Shown in pieces: positions 25,187 to 38,577 of a stretch of DNA of 64,000 bases. Source of the stretch: Paenibacillus sp. FSL R5-0623 (lineage in GTDB: Bacteria > Bacillota > Bacilli > Paenibacillales > Paenibacillaceae); the NCBI RefSeq assembly GCF_037974265.1, contig NZ_CP150233.1, positions 5,766,001-5,830,000 of the forward strand, written 5' to 3'. The translations under genes and the position numbers were made by a program. The notes beneath the pieces were generated by a model. The model made no database searches. It was not told the origin of the DNA and saw only the letters and a list, made by a program, of their open reading frames with translations. Position 1 is the stretch's first letter; every line of letters begins with the position of its first letter.

Positions 25187-25858
25187 CTACTCCTTTCTGT
25201 CATTGTTCAATTTCTGTCTTAAGCGTTCCAGTTCCTTATCCAGCGTAGAGGATGACATGCTGCCAGTCACTCCGGAACCGTCTTGGCTCATCCGCCGGAT
25301 ATCGCGGAGACTTTGTGCTTCATATTCGAGATCAGAGACTTGATCATCCAGTCGGTTAAACATACGGGGTACATTCTGACCGTTGTGGTTCCCTCTCTGG
25401 TTCATACGTTGTTGTAACTGAATCGTCTGCATACGAGCGTAGTAGTATTGGCGTTTGCTGTATACATTCTGATATTCAACCTTCAGCTGGTCGATCTGTT
25501 CATCCAGCTCCTGTAATGCCGCATAACTTTGTGCATACAATTCATTGTACTGTTCCATTTTTTCCTCGTGGAGGATTTTCTCCTGCAAGGCCAGCTTAGC
25601 GAGATGTTCTTCCCCTGCTTTTAGAGCCATGGAAGCCTGTTCTTCCCGTTTGTTCACCATACCTGCTGCCTGATCGGCTTGTTGTTTCATTTGTCTGGTA
25701 TGGCTTGCATATTGATGACGAAGTTTCTCGGCTTCACCGATGTCTTGGCGGGTCGAGACCAGAAACTGATCAATCAGTTTGACTGGATCCTGACTTTGCT
25801 CCAAATGTTCGTTCAGATTGGCTACGGTAATATCCCGCATTCGACGAAATACACTCAT
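25187..25858 (-). CDS. PspA/IM30-family protein, copy 1
   Basis: 223-aa coiled-coil protein; MSVFRRMRDITVANLNEHLE and SQDPVKLIDQFL match the PspA N-terminal amphipathic helix and first helix. The C-terminal 50 residues are Ser/Gln-rich. First PspA gene of the operon, 35 bases after the LiaI-like gene. Confidence 0.92.
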   Translation of the reverse strand: MSVFRRMRDITVANLNEHLEQSQDPVKLIDQFLVSTRQDIGEAEKLRHQYASHTRQMKQQADQAAGMVNKREEQASMALKAGEEHLAKLALQEKILHEEKMEQYNELYAQSYAALQELDEQIDQLKVEYQNVYSKRQYYYARMQTIQLQQRMNQRGNHNGQNVPRMFNRLDDQVSDLEYEAQSLRDIRRMSQDGSGVTGSMSSSTLDKELERLRQKLNNDRKE

Positions 25859-25893
25859 TATGTTCTGTCCCTCCTTTTCATAATCGTGAAAGC

Positions 25894-26202
25894 TTAGTAC
25901 CGACCACGACGACTGCGGTTATTGCTTAGCATTGAGATACCAAAGATGATTAACCCGATCGCGATGATCGGTCCGATCAACCATGCCAGTTTACCCATCA
26001 GTGAGATGATACCGATGATGAGAACAATCCAGCCAAGCATCACATTCCCTCGTTTAACTCCGTAATATCCCAGTGCAATCATCAGGACCGGAATCAGATA
26101 ACCCATTAAGTGTCCAAGAAGTGGGGTTAACTTTCCGAAGAGGAGTAGTGCTCCCAGCGCAATCAATACAATCGCCCAGCCATTTCCCTTATTCAATCTC
26201 AT
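25894..26202 (-). CDS. LiaI-like small membrane protein
   Basis: 102 aa with four hydrophobic segments, beginning GNGWAIVLIALGALLLFGKL and ending in RSRRGRY. Resembles the N-terminal membrane part of LiaF and LiaI-type proteins (DUF5668 type). First gene of the Lia/Psp operon. In relatives LiaI anchors the PspA homologue LiaH at the membrane; the same role is likely here. Confidence 0.78.
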   Translation of the reverse strand: MRLNKGNGWAIVLIALGALLLFGKLTPLLGHLMGYLIPVLMIALGYYGVKRGNVMLGWIVLIIGIISLMGKLAWLIGPIIAIGLIIFGISMLSNNRSRRGRY

Positions 26203-26309
26203 AATTGTTGTTCACCGCCCTTCCATTCGTTCGTTTTAATGTGTTGAGTCATTTGTTCGTTTGTTTCTTGTTTTTTGCTTCTGTGTTTCTTGTTTAACCT
26301 TATGTCCTT

Positions 26310-26337
26310 ATTCTAGGGGATTCCGCGACTTTTCAAA
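26310..26337 (-). promoter_or_regulatory. Predicted promoter of the lia/psp operon
   Basis: On the minus strand TTTGAA (26337-26332), 16-base spacer, TAGAAT (26315-26310). The -35 is poor, as expected for an activator-dependent promoter. Confidence 0.4.
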
Positions 26338-26341
26338 ACAG

Positions 26342-26392
26342 ACCGTGGACGGTTTTTCATCCTAGACTCAGGTCGGGGATCTAGTTGGACCT
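26342..26392. promoter_or_regulatory. Candidate response-regulator sites upstream of the lia/psp promoter
   Basis: ACCGT-GG-ACGGT (26342-26353) abuts the predicted -35, and AGGTC-13 bases-GACCT (26370-26392) lies just further upstream. The placement fits binding of a LiaR dimer. The rest of the 555-base gap to the AraC-type gene shows nothing else I can name. Confidence 0.4.
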
Positions 26393-26758
26393 TTGACTGT
26401 CCCTATATAAGACCAACGTTCCACCTAAGCTGAATAGCACTCCAGATACCTTCTATTCCCCGTATTCAGGCTCTACTTCACCCCATATCACCAGGTAGCA
26501 AGAATGATGTCCACGTCTCTATTTACGTTTACCCTTCACTTTCGTTTCCCCTTATTCCGTATTCGACAATCCATCGAAGTTGTATCCCAGGTTTTCATTA
26601 CAAAAGGAGTACACATCAATAATCCAATGCCAATCTCTTTTGCCTCAAATAGAATTACTTATTTATCCAAATAAACAAAATTTAGATTGTTCTATATGTA
26701 AGCGTTTACTAAAATAGAAAGTGTTACTATTTCTAATGTCAGGGGTGGAACTGAAACT

Positions 26759-29152
26759 GTGCGACCAATCAGCTATCTCCATAAAATGATCATCTTCGGA
26801 ATCCTGTTAAGCACCCTGCCCATTTTGTTAACGGGAATTGCCGCATTTATCTATTCATCCAACCAAACTGAGTTGCATCGTACACAGGCCAACAGACAGT
26901 TGCTGGAACAAATGCAATCCAACGTAGAGCACAAACTCGCTACAGTCAGTTATATGCTTGATCAGGCGGTTCGCTCTCCAGTAACCCTCCGTTCCCTGTC
27001 TGCTTCTTCTTCTTCACTAGAAGGGAACGGACCTTTGCTTGCCGACAAGTTACAGAGCGAATTTCTGAATATGAAGTCATGGGAACCTTTGCTGGATATT
27101 ACCCTAGTGAACCAATCTCAGAACTGGCTTATTGATCATGCCGGATTATATCGCAATACGGATTTTCCACTGGCTCTTCCCATGAAGGAATTGATTTCGG
27201 ATACGTTAACTTCTGGATGGCAGCTCTCCCCTTCATCGGTGTTCAGTAATGATGAGCGGTCACCCGGTACAGGCTGTATCTATCATATTGCCCTTGCGAG
27301 GTCTATTCCGAATCTGAATACGTCTTCCGATGCTGCCCTGATTGCGGGAATTCCTGCATGCTCTTTGCAAAATACACTAGGCGAAGCCTCCTTAGGCAAT
27401 GCTGCCTCAGGACTGATCATTTTGAATCGGGAACAACGTATCTTGGTCCATCCCGATCCTGTATACATTGGACAACCGTTGGCTGCCATTGGATTACAGG
27501 ATCGGGATACGGAAGCTAACATAAACAAACTATCACCCATCACATTTTCAACAGGCTTTGAAAACCAAGAAGTTAAGATCGGCGATACACATTACTCCCT
27601 GACGTATAGCCCTTCTACCTTAAAAGGATGGACTTACGCTCTAATCTCACCTACCAATATTCTGACACAAGAATATATCAATATCGGATTACACACCTTG
27701 TATATCAGTATCTTCTTACTTTTACTTTCATTACTACTCGCCTGGCTCGGTTCCAAGCGAATGCATATCCCGATTCGTAAACTTTTAACTCAACTTGGTG
27801 ACAACCACCTGTCCAAAGAAGGAAACACAGTAGCTCAACAATCACCACCATTTTCTGATGAGTTCGAACAGATTAGAGCAGGGGTCTCACAATTATCTGC
27901 CTCTCGCTCCCAATTAGAGAACACACTTAATATGCATCTGCTGCAGATTCGCAATCATTTTATGATGAATCTGTTCCAGGATAAGATCCCTGTTCATACT
28001 CTTCATGACACCCTGAATGAATATGGCTACACACATCAGGTTCGGGAATGGCAACAAATTGCTGTTATTACACTACAGGCCGATCTCATTAATCATACAA
28101 AATATAGTGCTAGTGATCGTGACCTCTTATTATTTGCTATTCAAAATATATTGGAGGAAACGGTTGTGTATAACCAACAATTGCTTCCCACTGTGCTGGA
28201 GCATACGGTAGTCACGGTGATTGGCACCGTGGAACAGGATCATTTTATTTTTTCACAGCAGCTATATGTATTAACAGACCAGTTAAAACAACAGATTGAT
28301 AAGATTCTGGCTCTACAAGTCAGTATAGGATTCAGCCAGCCGCACAACTCTCTAGATCACATCCCTCAGGCTTACACAGAAGCCATGGAAGCATTGAGGC
28401 ATCGGATGAAGCTGGGAACAGGCATTATTTTTCAATATGAGAACATAGATCATCACGCTCTCACTTGGTCCATGACCTACCCGGAATCATTGGAATATTC
28501 GTTAATCCAAGCTATTCAAAGTGCGGACGAAGTCCAGGCCTCTGCTCTTCTGCAACAACTGCTTGAAGTGATCTTTGGTATGGAGGTTACACCCGAGGAG
28601 TATGAGGTGGCTCTTACGAGGCTACTCACGCATATTTTGCAAATGACTCAGGAATCCGGCATACGACTCGGACAGATCTCCCAAGGTCGTGGCTCGATGT
28701 TTCATGAACTTCATGGTTTGCAGTACGCCGCTGAAGTGGAGAATTGGTTTAAACATCAAGTCATCTTGCCCATCATCCAGGTTTTTAAAGCAAGACAGTA
28801 TGCCCAGTACCAGCATATATCTGAGAAAATGATTGCCATGATTCATCAAGATTATGATAAGGATCTGACGCTTGAGGAATGTGCCTTGAAGCTTCACTAC
28901 AATGCCAACTACTTAAGTAGTGTCTTCCGCAAAGAGACAGGCTGTGCATTTAGTGAATATCTGACCAAGTACCGATTTAATATCGCTAAAAAATGGCTGG
29001 ACGAAAGTGATCTAACCGTTAAAGATATCGCAGCACGACTTCGGTACAACAATCCTCAAAACTTTATCCGATCATTCCGTAAATGGGAAGGAATCACCCC
29101 CGGTCAGTATCGGGAGCGTAAGCAAAAAGCAGATTTGTCGAATAGAAATTAG
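26759..29152 (+). CDS. AraC-family regulator with extracellular sensor domain
   Basis: 797 aa. Membrane segments at about 10-30 and 310-330 enclose an extracellular sensor region of 280 residues (Cache-like length). A cytoplasmic region follows, and the last 100 residues are an AraC DNA-binding domain with two helix-turn-helices (LTLEECALKLHYNANYLSSV and VKDIAARLRYNNPQNFIRSF). Such proteins are abundant in Paenibacillus and usually control a nearby sugar transporter, but none is adjacent here. Start is GTG 26759 with AGGGGTGG upstream. Confidence 0.93.
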   Translation: MRPISYLHKMIIFGILLSTLPILLTGIAAFIYSSNQTELHRTQANRQLLEQMQSNVEHKLATVSYMLDQAVRSPVTLRSLSASSSSLEGNGPLLADKLQSEFLNMKSWEPLLDITLVNQSQNWLIDHAGLYRNTDFPLALPMKELISDTLTSGWQLSPSSVFSNDERSPGTGCIYHIALARSIPNLNTSSDAALIAGIPACSLQNTLGEASLGNAASGLIILNREQRILVHPDPVYIGQPLAAIGLQDRDTEANINKLSPITFSTGFENQEVKIGDTHYSLTYSPSTLKGWTYALISPTNILTQEYINIGLHTLYISIFLLLLSLLLAWLGSKRMHIPIRKLLTQLGDNHLSKEGNTVAQQSPPFSDEFEQIRAGVSQLSASRSQLENTLNMHLLQIRNHFMMNLFQDKIPVHTLHDTLNEYGYTHQVREWQQIAVITLQADLINHTKYSASDRDLLLFAIQNILEETVVYNQQLLPTVLEHTVVTVIGTVEQDHFIFSQQLYVLTDQLKQQIDKILALQVSIGFSQPHNSLDHIPQAYTEAMEALRHRMKLGTGIIFQYENIDHHALTWSMTYPESLEYSLIQAIQSADEVQASALLQQLLEVIFGMEVTPEEYEVALTRLLTHILQMTQESGIRLGQISQGRGSMFHELHGLQYAAEVENWFKHQVILPIIQVFKARQYAQYQHISEKMIAMIHQDYDKDLTLEECALKLHYNANYLSSVFRKETGCAFSEYLTKYRFNIAKKWLDESDLTVKDIAARLRYNNPQNFIRSFRKWEGITPGQYRERKQKADLSNRN

Positions 29153-29164
29153 AAAAGGAGCACG

Positions 29165-29315
29165 ATTGTAAGTCGTACTCCTTCGGCCAGCTCGGCCAGC
29201 TCCATGTGGCTCCCCGAACAGGGCTCGGACCTGTGACAACTCGATTAACCGTCGAGTGCCCTACCAACTGAAATATCATGGAATATGCTTCAGTGATCAT
29301 TCTCTGAAAACTAGG
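29165..29315 (-). pseudogene. Degenerate copy of tRNA-Asn and flanks
   Basis: Positions 29207-29282 repeat the tRNA-Asn gene at 32145-32220 with several changes (for example CGGTTAA for CTGTTAA in the anticodon loop, and a damaged acceptor and D arm). Similarity extends left into the 5' part of the tRNA-Ser gene (CTCCTTCGGCCAGCTCGG) and right into the 23S-tRNA spacer (ATATGCTTCAGTGATC...CTGAAAACTAG). The anticodon GTT is kept but the folded tRNA would be defective. Confidence 0.85.
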
Positions 29316-29448
29316 TCTGTGTTTTGCTTTTCATTGTCTCGATGTATGAATTAAGTTGGCTTTAGCCCATGTGCAGTCTCATGAAGCAGCTTAACATCTT
29401 CAAGTAACCGAGGATTTTGTTTAGTATAGTCAACTAATTATTCGCTTC

Positions 29449-29478
29449 AAAAAAAGAGGGAGCACATATCTGCTCCCT
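29449..29478 (-). terminator. Rho-independent terminator
   Basis: AGGGAGCA (29457-29464) pairs with TGCTCCCT (29471-29478); the minus strand continues CTTTTTTT. It ends transcription of the methyltransferase gene and of the relic at 29498. Confidence 0.85.
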
Positions 29479-29497
29479 TCACTTACAAATTTCACTT

Positions 29498-29665
29498 CTA
29501 TAATCTTAACTTCATATGTTTCACAAGTGCATCTTCTTGTGGTGGTGGTGCAATGCTTTCTAGCGTTATCTCAGACGTAAGACTAAGTCGCCCGTCCCGA
29601 TTCCTAGCTCCTGTATACGTAACAAGCCTATACGATTTATCGCTTATCCATAGTGCGAACTGTTT
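29498..29665 (-). pseudogene. 3' remnant of an unidentified gene
   Basis: An open frame of 55 codons, overlapping the last 29 bases of the methyltransferase gene in another frame, reads KQFALWISDKSYRLVTYTG, then RDGRLSLTSEITLE and PQEDALVKHMKLRL before TAG. It looks coding and is followed by the terminator at 29449. It lacks a start and any upstream part. I do not recognise the family. Confidence 0.55.
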
Positions 29666-30563
29666 TCATATTTGGCTGCTCAAGTTGAATTAGAATTTTA
29701 CCAAACCTTGCTCCGCGTGAGAAGGTCACTGTACTATCCTTGTATGTATCTCGGATATACTTCTCAGCCAATCTGAGGGAATCTTCATCCGATGGTAACT
29801 CATACGTATTAAGCCATTCTGGCAGCTTCTCTACAACATCTTCCACCGATACTTCAAATGAGTTAACTTCTCTCGTAATGATCATGGTGTATGAATACCC
29901 CTTCAAATACAACAATTGTTGAATATAACCCATATCACCAGCCTTATATGAAGAAGTTACCCCCAGTATATCCTTAAGTTCATCCATTAGTGTGTGTTCC
30001 TTCTGTCCTGCCATAGTACTTATATACACATACTTCCGGGCACAATTGATCGCCTGCTCGATCGTTTGCCAATCCGACATCGCCGGACACATGGATGCAA
30101 ATGCAAAGTCATATTTCTTCTCCCAACCCTTATCCTTGATAGAGATTTCTTCATATCGTTCATTTACGATTTCGATATTGGATTCAAGAGCTGGAGGTAT
30201 CGTCTCTTTCATAAGGGAGATAAGCAACTCAGAAGGCTCAACTGCGGTCACACTTGCACCCTTCTCCGCAAAAGGGATGGTAAATATGCCTGAGGCCGCT
30301 CCAATGTCTAGAATGGACAAGCCGGCAAACTCTACTCCCTGGTTTTCAATCCAGCCCATAATGCGCTCAGAACGCCGCTTTCCTTCTTCAGTGAACGACT
30401 GTGCATGATAATCCCTGGCCCACCGCTCAAAAACTTCTTCTGTATTAACGGGGACGCTTTTCTTCTTATATTTTGAACTTCTCGGACGATTCTTCCATGC
30501 CTCTTCCCATACAGAAAGATCAAATAACAGATCGGTACCCGATACATTTTTTCCATTAGTCAC
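29637..30563 (-). CDS. Class I SAM-dependent methyltransferase
   Basis: 308 aa. The Rossmann-fold motif I is SILDIGAASGIFTIPFAEKG (about residues 83-102) followed by an acidic end VTAVEPS. The N-terminal 60 residues (WEEAWKNRPRSSKYKK...) are typical of small-molecule methyltransferases in Bacillota. Starts at GTG 30563 with AGGAGTGAAG upstream. Substrate unknown. It sits between the tRNA cluster terminator and the truncated gene end, so it may be a later insertion into this spot. Confidence 0.85.
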   Translation of the reverse strand: MTNGKNVSGTDLLFDLSVWEEAWKNRPRSSKYKKKSVPVNTEEVFERWARDYHAQSFTEEGKRRSERIMGWIENQGVEFAGLSILDIGAASGIFTIPFAEKGASVTAVEPSELLISLMKETIPPALESNIEIVNERYEEISIKDKGWEKKYDFAFASMCPAMSDWQTIEQAINCARKYVYISTMAGQKEHTLMDELKDILGVTSSYKAGDMGYIQQLLYLKGYSYTMIITREVNSFEVSVEDVVEKLPEWLNTYELPSDEDSLRLAEKYIRDTYKDSTVTFSRGARFGKILIQLEQPNMKTVRTMDKR

Positions 30564-30699
30564 TCTACTTCACTCCTCTATATTAACGACTTTACTTATC
30601 TACAATATACCGAATATAATCATACGTCAATCTTTATTAACGTCCATCTTCTCTTACTCTAGATTTTCTTACTGCACATAAATCGTTTCATATAAAATA

Positions 30700-30740
30700 A
30701 AAATAGCCCTACACATTGCATAAGCAACATGTAGGGCTAT
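30700..30740 (-). terminator. Terminator of the rRNA-tRNA operon
   Basis: ATAGCCCTACA (30703-30713) pairs with TGTAGGGCTAT (30730-30740), with an inner GC/GC contact; the minus strand continues TTTTTATTTTAT. Confidence 0.88.
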
Positions 30741-30746
30741 TCAATA

Positions 30747-30825
30747 TACCGGCGAGAGGACTCGAACCTCCACGGTTTCCCACTCGATTTTGAGTCGAGC
30801 GCGTCTGCCATTCCGCCACGCCGGC
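30747..30825 (-). tRNA. tRNA-Leu(CAA)
   Basis: Anticodon loop CTCAAAA, long variable arm, standard arms. CCA is not encoded. Last tRNA of the cluster. Confidence 0.93.
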
Positions 30826-30831
30826 ATATGC

Positions 30832-30905
30832 TGGAGGCGCCACCCAGATTCGAACTGGGGATAAAGCTTTTGCAGAGCTGTGCCTTACCACTTGGCTATG
30901 GCGCC
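30832..30905 (-). tRNA. tRNA-Cys(GCA)
   Basis: Anticodon loop CTGCAAA; acceptor GGCGCCA/TGGCGCC; 3' CCA encoded. Confidence 0.95.
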
Positions 30906-30911
30906 ATATTT

Positions 30912-30986
30912 TGGAGCGGACGACGGGAATCGAACCCGCGACCCTCGCCTTGGCAAGGCGATGCTCTACCGCTGAGCCACGTCCGC
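30912..30986 (-). tRNA. tRNA-Gly(GCC)
   Basis: Anticodon loop TTGCCAA; acceptor GCGGACG; 3' CCA encoded. Confidence 0.95.
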
Positions 30987-30990
30987 ATAA

Positions 30991-31065
30991 TGGCTGGGGA
31001 TATAGGATTTGAACCTATGCATGACGGAGTCAAAGTCCGTTGCCTTACCGCTTGGCTAATCCCCA
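30991..31065 (-). tRNA. tRNA-Gln(TTG)
   Basis: Anticodon loop CTTTGAC; acceptor TGGGGAT; 3' CCA encoded. Confidence 0.95.
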
Positions 31066-31087
31066 ATAAAAAATGAAAAAACAAAGG

Positions 31088-31161
31088 GGCGATCGAGGGG
31101 AATTGAACCCCCGAATGCCGGATCCACAAACCGGTGCGTTAACCACTTCGCCACGATCGCC
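31088..31161 (-). tRNA. tRNA-His(GTG)
   Basis: Anticodon loop TTGTGGA; the extra G at position -1 pairs with C73 as usual for tRNA-His; CCA not encoded. Confidence 0.94.
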
Positions 31162-31189
31162 ACAAAAGGTTATTTTCTAAAAAGTTAAT

Positions 31190-31263
31190 TGGCAGGGGCA
31201 GCAGGAATTGAACCCACACCAACGGTTTTGGAGACCGTTGTTCTACCTTTAAACTATGCCCCT
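31190..31263 (-). tRNA. tRNA-Trp(CCA)
   Basis: Anticodon loop CTCCAAA; acceptor AGGGGCA; 3' CCA encoded. Confidence 0.95.
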
Positions 31264-31269
31264 AAAAAC

Positions 31270-31355
31270 TGGTGGAGGATGATGGATTCGAACCACCGAA
31301 CCCGTACGGGAGCAGATTTACAGTCTGATGCGTTTGGCCACTTCGCTAATCCTCC
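31270..31355 (-). tRNA. tRNA-Tyr(GTA)
   Basis: Anticodon loop CTGTAAA, long variable arm as expected; 3' CCA encoded. Confidence 0.95.
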
Positions 31356-31364
31356 AGGATTACA

Positions 31365-31440
<76 letters not shown>

Positions 31441-31459
31441 ATATTAAATTGTTTTAAAA

Positions 31460-31535
<76 letters not shown>

Positions 31536-31630
31536 ATAATAAAGTCTAATCTTAATTCCTTACACTTTATATAGGGCATCAGTGCCATACAGCAGATGTA
31601 GTGAACAGTTTGCCTCATGTAAAGATTAAA

Positions 31631-31708
31631 TGGCGGAACCGACGGGATTCGAACCCGCGATCTCCTGCGTGACAGGCAGGCATGTTAGGCCAACTACACC
31701 ACGGTTCC
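31631..31708 (-). tRNA. tRNA-Asp(GTC)
   Basis: Anticodon loop CTGTCAC; acceptor GGAACCG; 3' CCA encoded. A 95-base spacer to tRNA-Phe contains no further gene. Confidence 0.95.
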
Positions 31709-31735
31709 AGATCACTTTCTCAAAGGAAAGTATAA

Positions 31736-31809
<74 letters not shown>

Positions 31810-31826
31810 TCGTTATAAAGTTTATA

Positions 31827-31902
31827 TGGTGGAGGCTGAGGGGATCGAACCCCCGACCCTCTGCTTGTAAGGCAGATGCTCTCCCAGCTGAGCTAAGCCT
31901 CC
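31827..31902 (-). tRNA. tRNA-Val(TAC)
   Basis: Anticodon loop CTTACAA; acceptor GGAGGCT; 3' CCA encoded. Confidence 0.95.
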
Positions 31903-31968
31903 GAACAACACATTTATGATCATATCATAATCTTGTTGTAAAAATCAACTTCTTTTTTGAAGTTATTA

Positions 31969-32040
31969 TGACCCGTAGGGGATTCGAACCCCTGTTACCT
32001 CCGTGAAAGGGAGGTGTCTTAACCCCTTGACCAACGGGCC
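31969..32040 (-). tRNA. tRNA-Glu(TTC)
   Basis: Anticodon loop CTTTCAC; acceptor GGCCCGT; CCA not encoded. Confidence 0.94.
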
Positions 32041-32049
32041 TTAATATTA

Positions 32050-32141
32050 TGGCGGAGAGAGAGGGATTCGAACCCTCGAGACGCTTGTGACGCCTACACG
32101 ATTTCCAATCGTGCTCCTTCGGCCAGCTCGGACACCTCTCC
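32050..32141 (-). tRNA. tRNA-Ser(GGA)
   Basis: Anticodon loop TTGGAAA, long variable arm; 3' CCA encoded. A 5' part of this gene is also found in the degenerate copy near 29165. Confidence 0.95.
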
Positions 32142-32144
32142 ATA

Positions 32145-32220
32145 TGGCTCCCCGAACAGGGCTCGAACCTGTGACAACTCGATTAACAGTCGAGTGCTCT
32201 ACCAACTGAGCTATCAGGGA
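32145..32220 (-). tRNA. tRNA-Asn(GTT)
   Basis: Anticodon loop CTGTTAA; acceptor TCCCTGA; 3' CCA encoded. First tRNA after the 23S gene, with no 5S gene between them. Confidence 0.95.
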
Positions 32221-32288
32221 ATATGCTTCAGAGATCGTTCTCTGAAAACTAGATTCGAAACGAAACACGCGAATTATCACTTGCTATT

Positions 32289-37133
<4,845 letters not shown>

Positions 37134-37270
37134 GTATTGAAAAGAGCGATAAGCTCATTTTGAATCTGACGAGATTAAAAATCTCATTTGTGCTCTAGTC
37201 GATCCAAGCCAAGGCTTGTCTCAACTTTTGCGTTCATTCTGCAAGCAGAATGTTCACTCACTCGTTGTTC

Positions 37271-37285
37271 AGTTTTCAAAGATCA
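37271..37285 (-). promoter_or_regulatory. boxA antitermination element of the rRNA leader
   Basis: Minus strand TGATCTTTGAAAACT, the boxA-type sequence also found in the 16S-23S spacer. Confidence 0.6.
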
Positions 37286-37342
37286 AACACGATTTGTTTT
37301 ACTTATTTTTCGTCTCAACCAAGTTTCGGCGGCGACTTAAAT

Positions 37343-37372
37343 AATGTAACACATTTCGTTTGTTTTCGTCAA
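37343..37372 (-). promoter_or_regulatory. rRNA promoter P2
   Basis: Minus strand TTGACG (37372-37367), 18-base spacer, TACATT (37348-37343), about 210 bases upstream of the 16S gene. Confidence 0.7.
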
Positions 37373-37459
37373 GAACTTTTTTTAAAGCTTTAGTTCTTCA
37401 CTTTTTCTCTGTAGAAATTATCATTTGTTGGCGATAATCTCGTTTGGGGAACGAAATAT

Positions 37460-37489
37460 AATGTATCATATATCGTGAATGAGAGTCAA
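37460..37489 (-). promoter_or_regulatory. rRNA promoter P1
   Basis: Minus strand TTGACT (37489-37484), 18-base spacer, TACATT (37465-37460). Same -10 as P2; tandem promoters are normal for rRNA operons. Confidence 0.65.
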
Positions 37490-37509
37490 CATCTTTTTAT
37501 AAATTATTA

Positions 37510-37545
37510 AACAAACAAAAAAGGAAGGTTTCCCCTCCCTTATGT
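37510..37545 (-). terminator. Terminator of ygxA, ahead of the rRNA promoters
   Basis: Minus strand AAGGGAGG, loop GGAAA, CCTTCCTT followed by TTTTGTTTGTTT. It isolates the rRNA promoters from ygxA transcription. Confidence 0.75.
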
Positions 37546-37576
37546 GATCAATATAGCGTCAGGCTTCGGGAGGAGG

Positions 37577-38464
37577 TTATGCCTCTATCCAATACCGAAT
37601 CTCCCGGCCCTCTCCTCCGATCGATGGCCATCCTGCCGATTCTTTTACAATAGAACGAAAGACCAGCTTACGTATCACCAAAGGCAGATCTTCTCGAATA
37701 AATCTTAACTGCGGATGATGAACAAGCTCATTCATGCTCCACGGCTCCTTGCGACTTCTTAACACACGCAGCAGCAGTTCTGAGCATTCACTCATTTTGG
37801 ACATTACGGAAAACTCACAGGCAAGCAGGACAAGCTCTACTCGCTGCTCCAGCGTCTCCGAGCTTACGGTAAGCTCTTGATATAGTTTCCATAAAGCGCG
37901 ATCCAGATTCTGCACATGTGTCCAGACGGCATGATCCGGGTATATCCCCTGTTCAATCAATACAATTCTTGCCCAGTTCCCCAGAGCCTCTAATACATTG
38001 TAGTAGGCGTCTACAACATGACCTTCCTGAATATGACGTTTGGCCTCCACATACATTCTCAAGAAACTGGTGAATTCATGAAGCAGCTTCTGCTCACGCA
38101 ATTCTGCCCCAAAGGTAGACAGTTCTTCTCGCAAATCACTTAAGGCGCTATCCGCTTCCCAAATAATCTCACCTTCAATCAGACACTGGGTGAGATTATT
38201 ATGATTCCCGGTTACTACACTACTCTTTAATTCATGACGGCTCGCATAGATCATCTGATAACGAAGATCACCATATCTGTAATGTCCCACCGCCGACTTC
38301 AATTGATCATCATTATGAACAACAAGTACTAATAATTCGAAATCTTGAATTAGGGAGCCGTGGAATCGCTCTCCCGGGTGGGAATAAGCGATAGCCCCAA
38401 CTGCCCCTGTCTCTTCCGACTGTTCGGACAAAAAAGCAAGGTTCTTTAATTCCACGATTCCCTC
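37577..38464 (-). CDS. ygxA: YgxA-family nucleotidyltransferase-like protein
   Basis: About 295 aa (ATG 38464; the alternative upstream Met at 38476 lacks a better site). N-terminal region with GSLIQDFELLVLVVHND resembles a nucleotidyltransferase fold in which the metal-binding acidic pair is not evident; a helical C-terminal domain follows (AYYNVLEALGNWARIVLIEQ). Its position beside ygzB, perR and the rRNA operon is the same as B. subtilis ygxA. Function unknown. Confidence 0.85.
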   Translation of the reverse strand, partial: EGIVELKNLAFLSEQSEETGAVGAIAYSHPGERFHGSLIQDFELLVLVVHNDDQLKSAVGHYRYGDLRYQMIYASRHELKSSVVTGNHNNLTQCLIEGEIIWEADSALSDLREELSTFGAELREQKLLHEFTSFLRMYVEAKRHIQEGHVVDAYYNVLEALGNWARIVLIEQGIYPDHAVWTHVQNLDRALWKLYQELTVSSETLEQRVELVLLACEFSVMSKMSECSELLLRVLRSRKEPWSMNELVHHPQLRFIREDLPLVIRKLVFRSIVKESAGWPSIGGEGREIRYWIEA

Positions 38465-38577
38465 CATACATTTCATGGCAGATAAGCGCCAAGTCAGTTA
38501 TAATGTAATTCTACATCCAGACTGAAGTTTCCTTCTTTTCCAGGTCCAATACTACTCATACGATAGGAGCATTTTTC

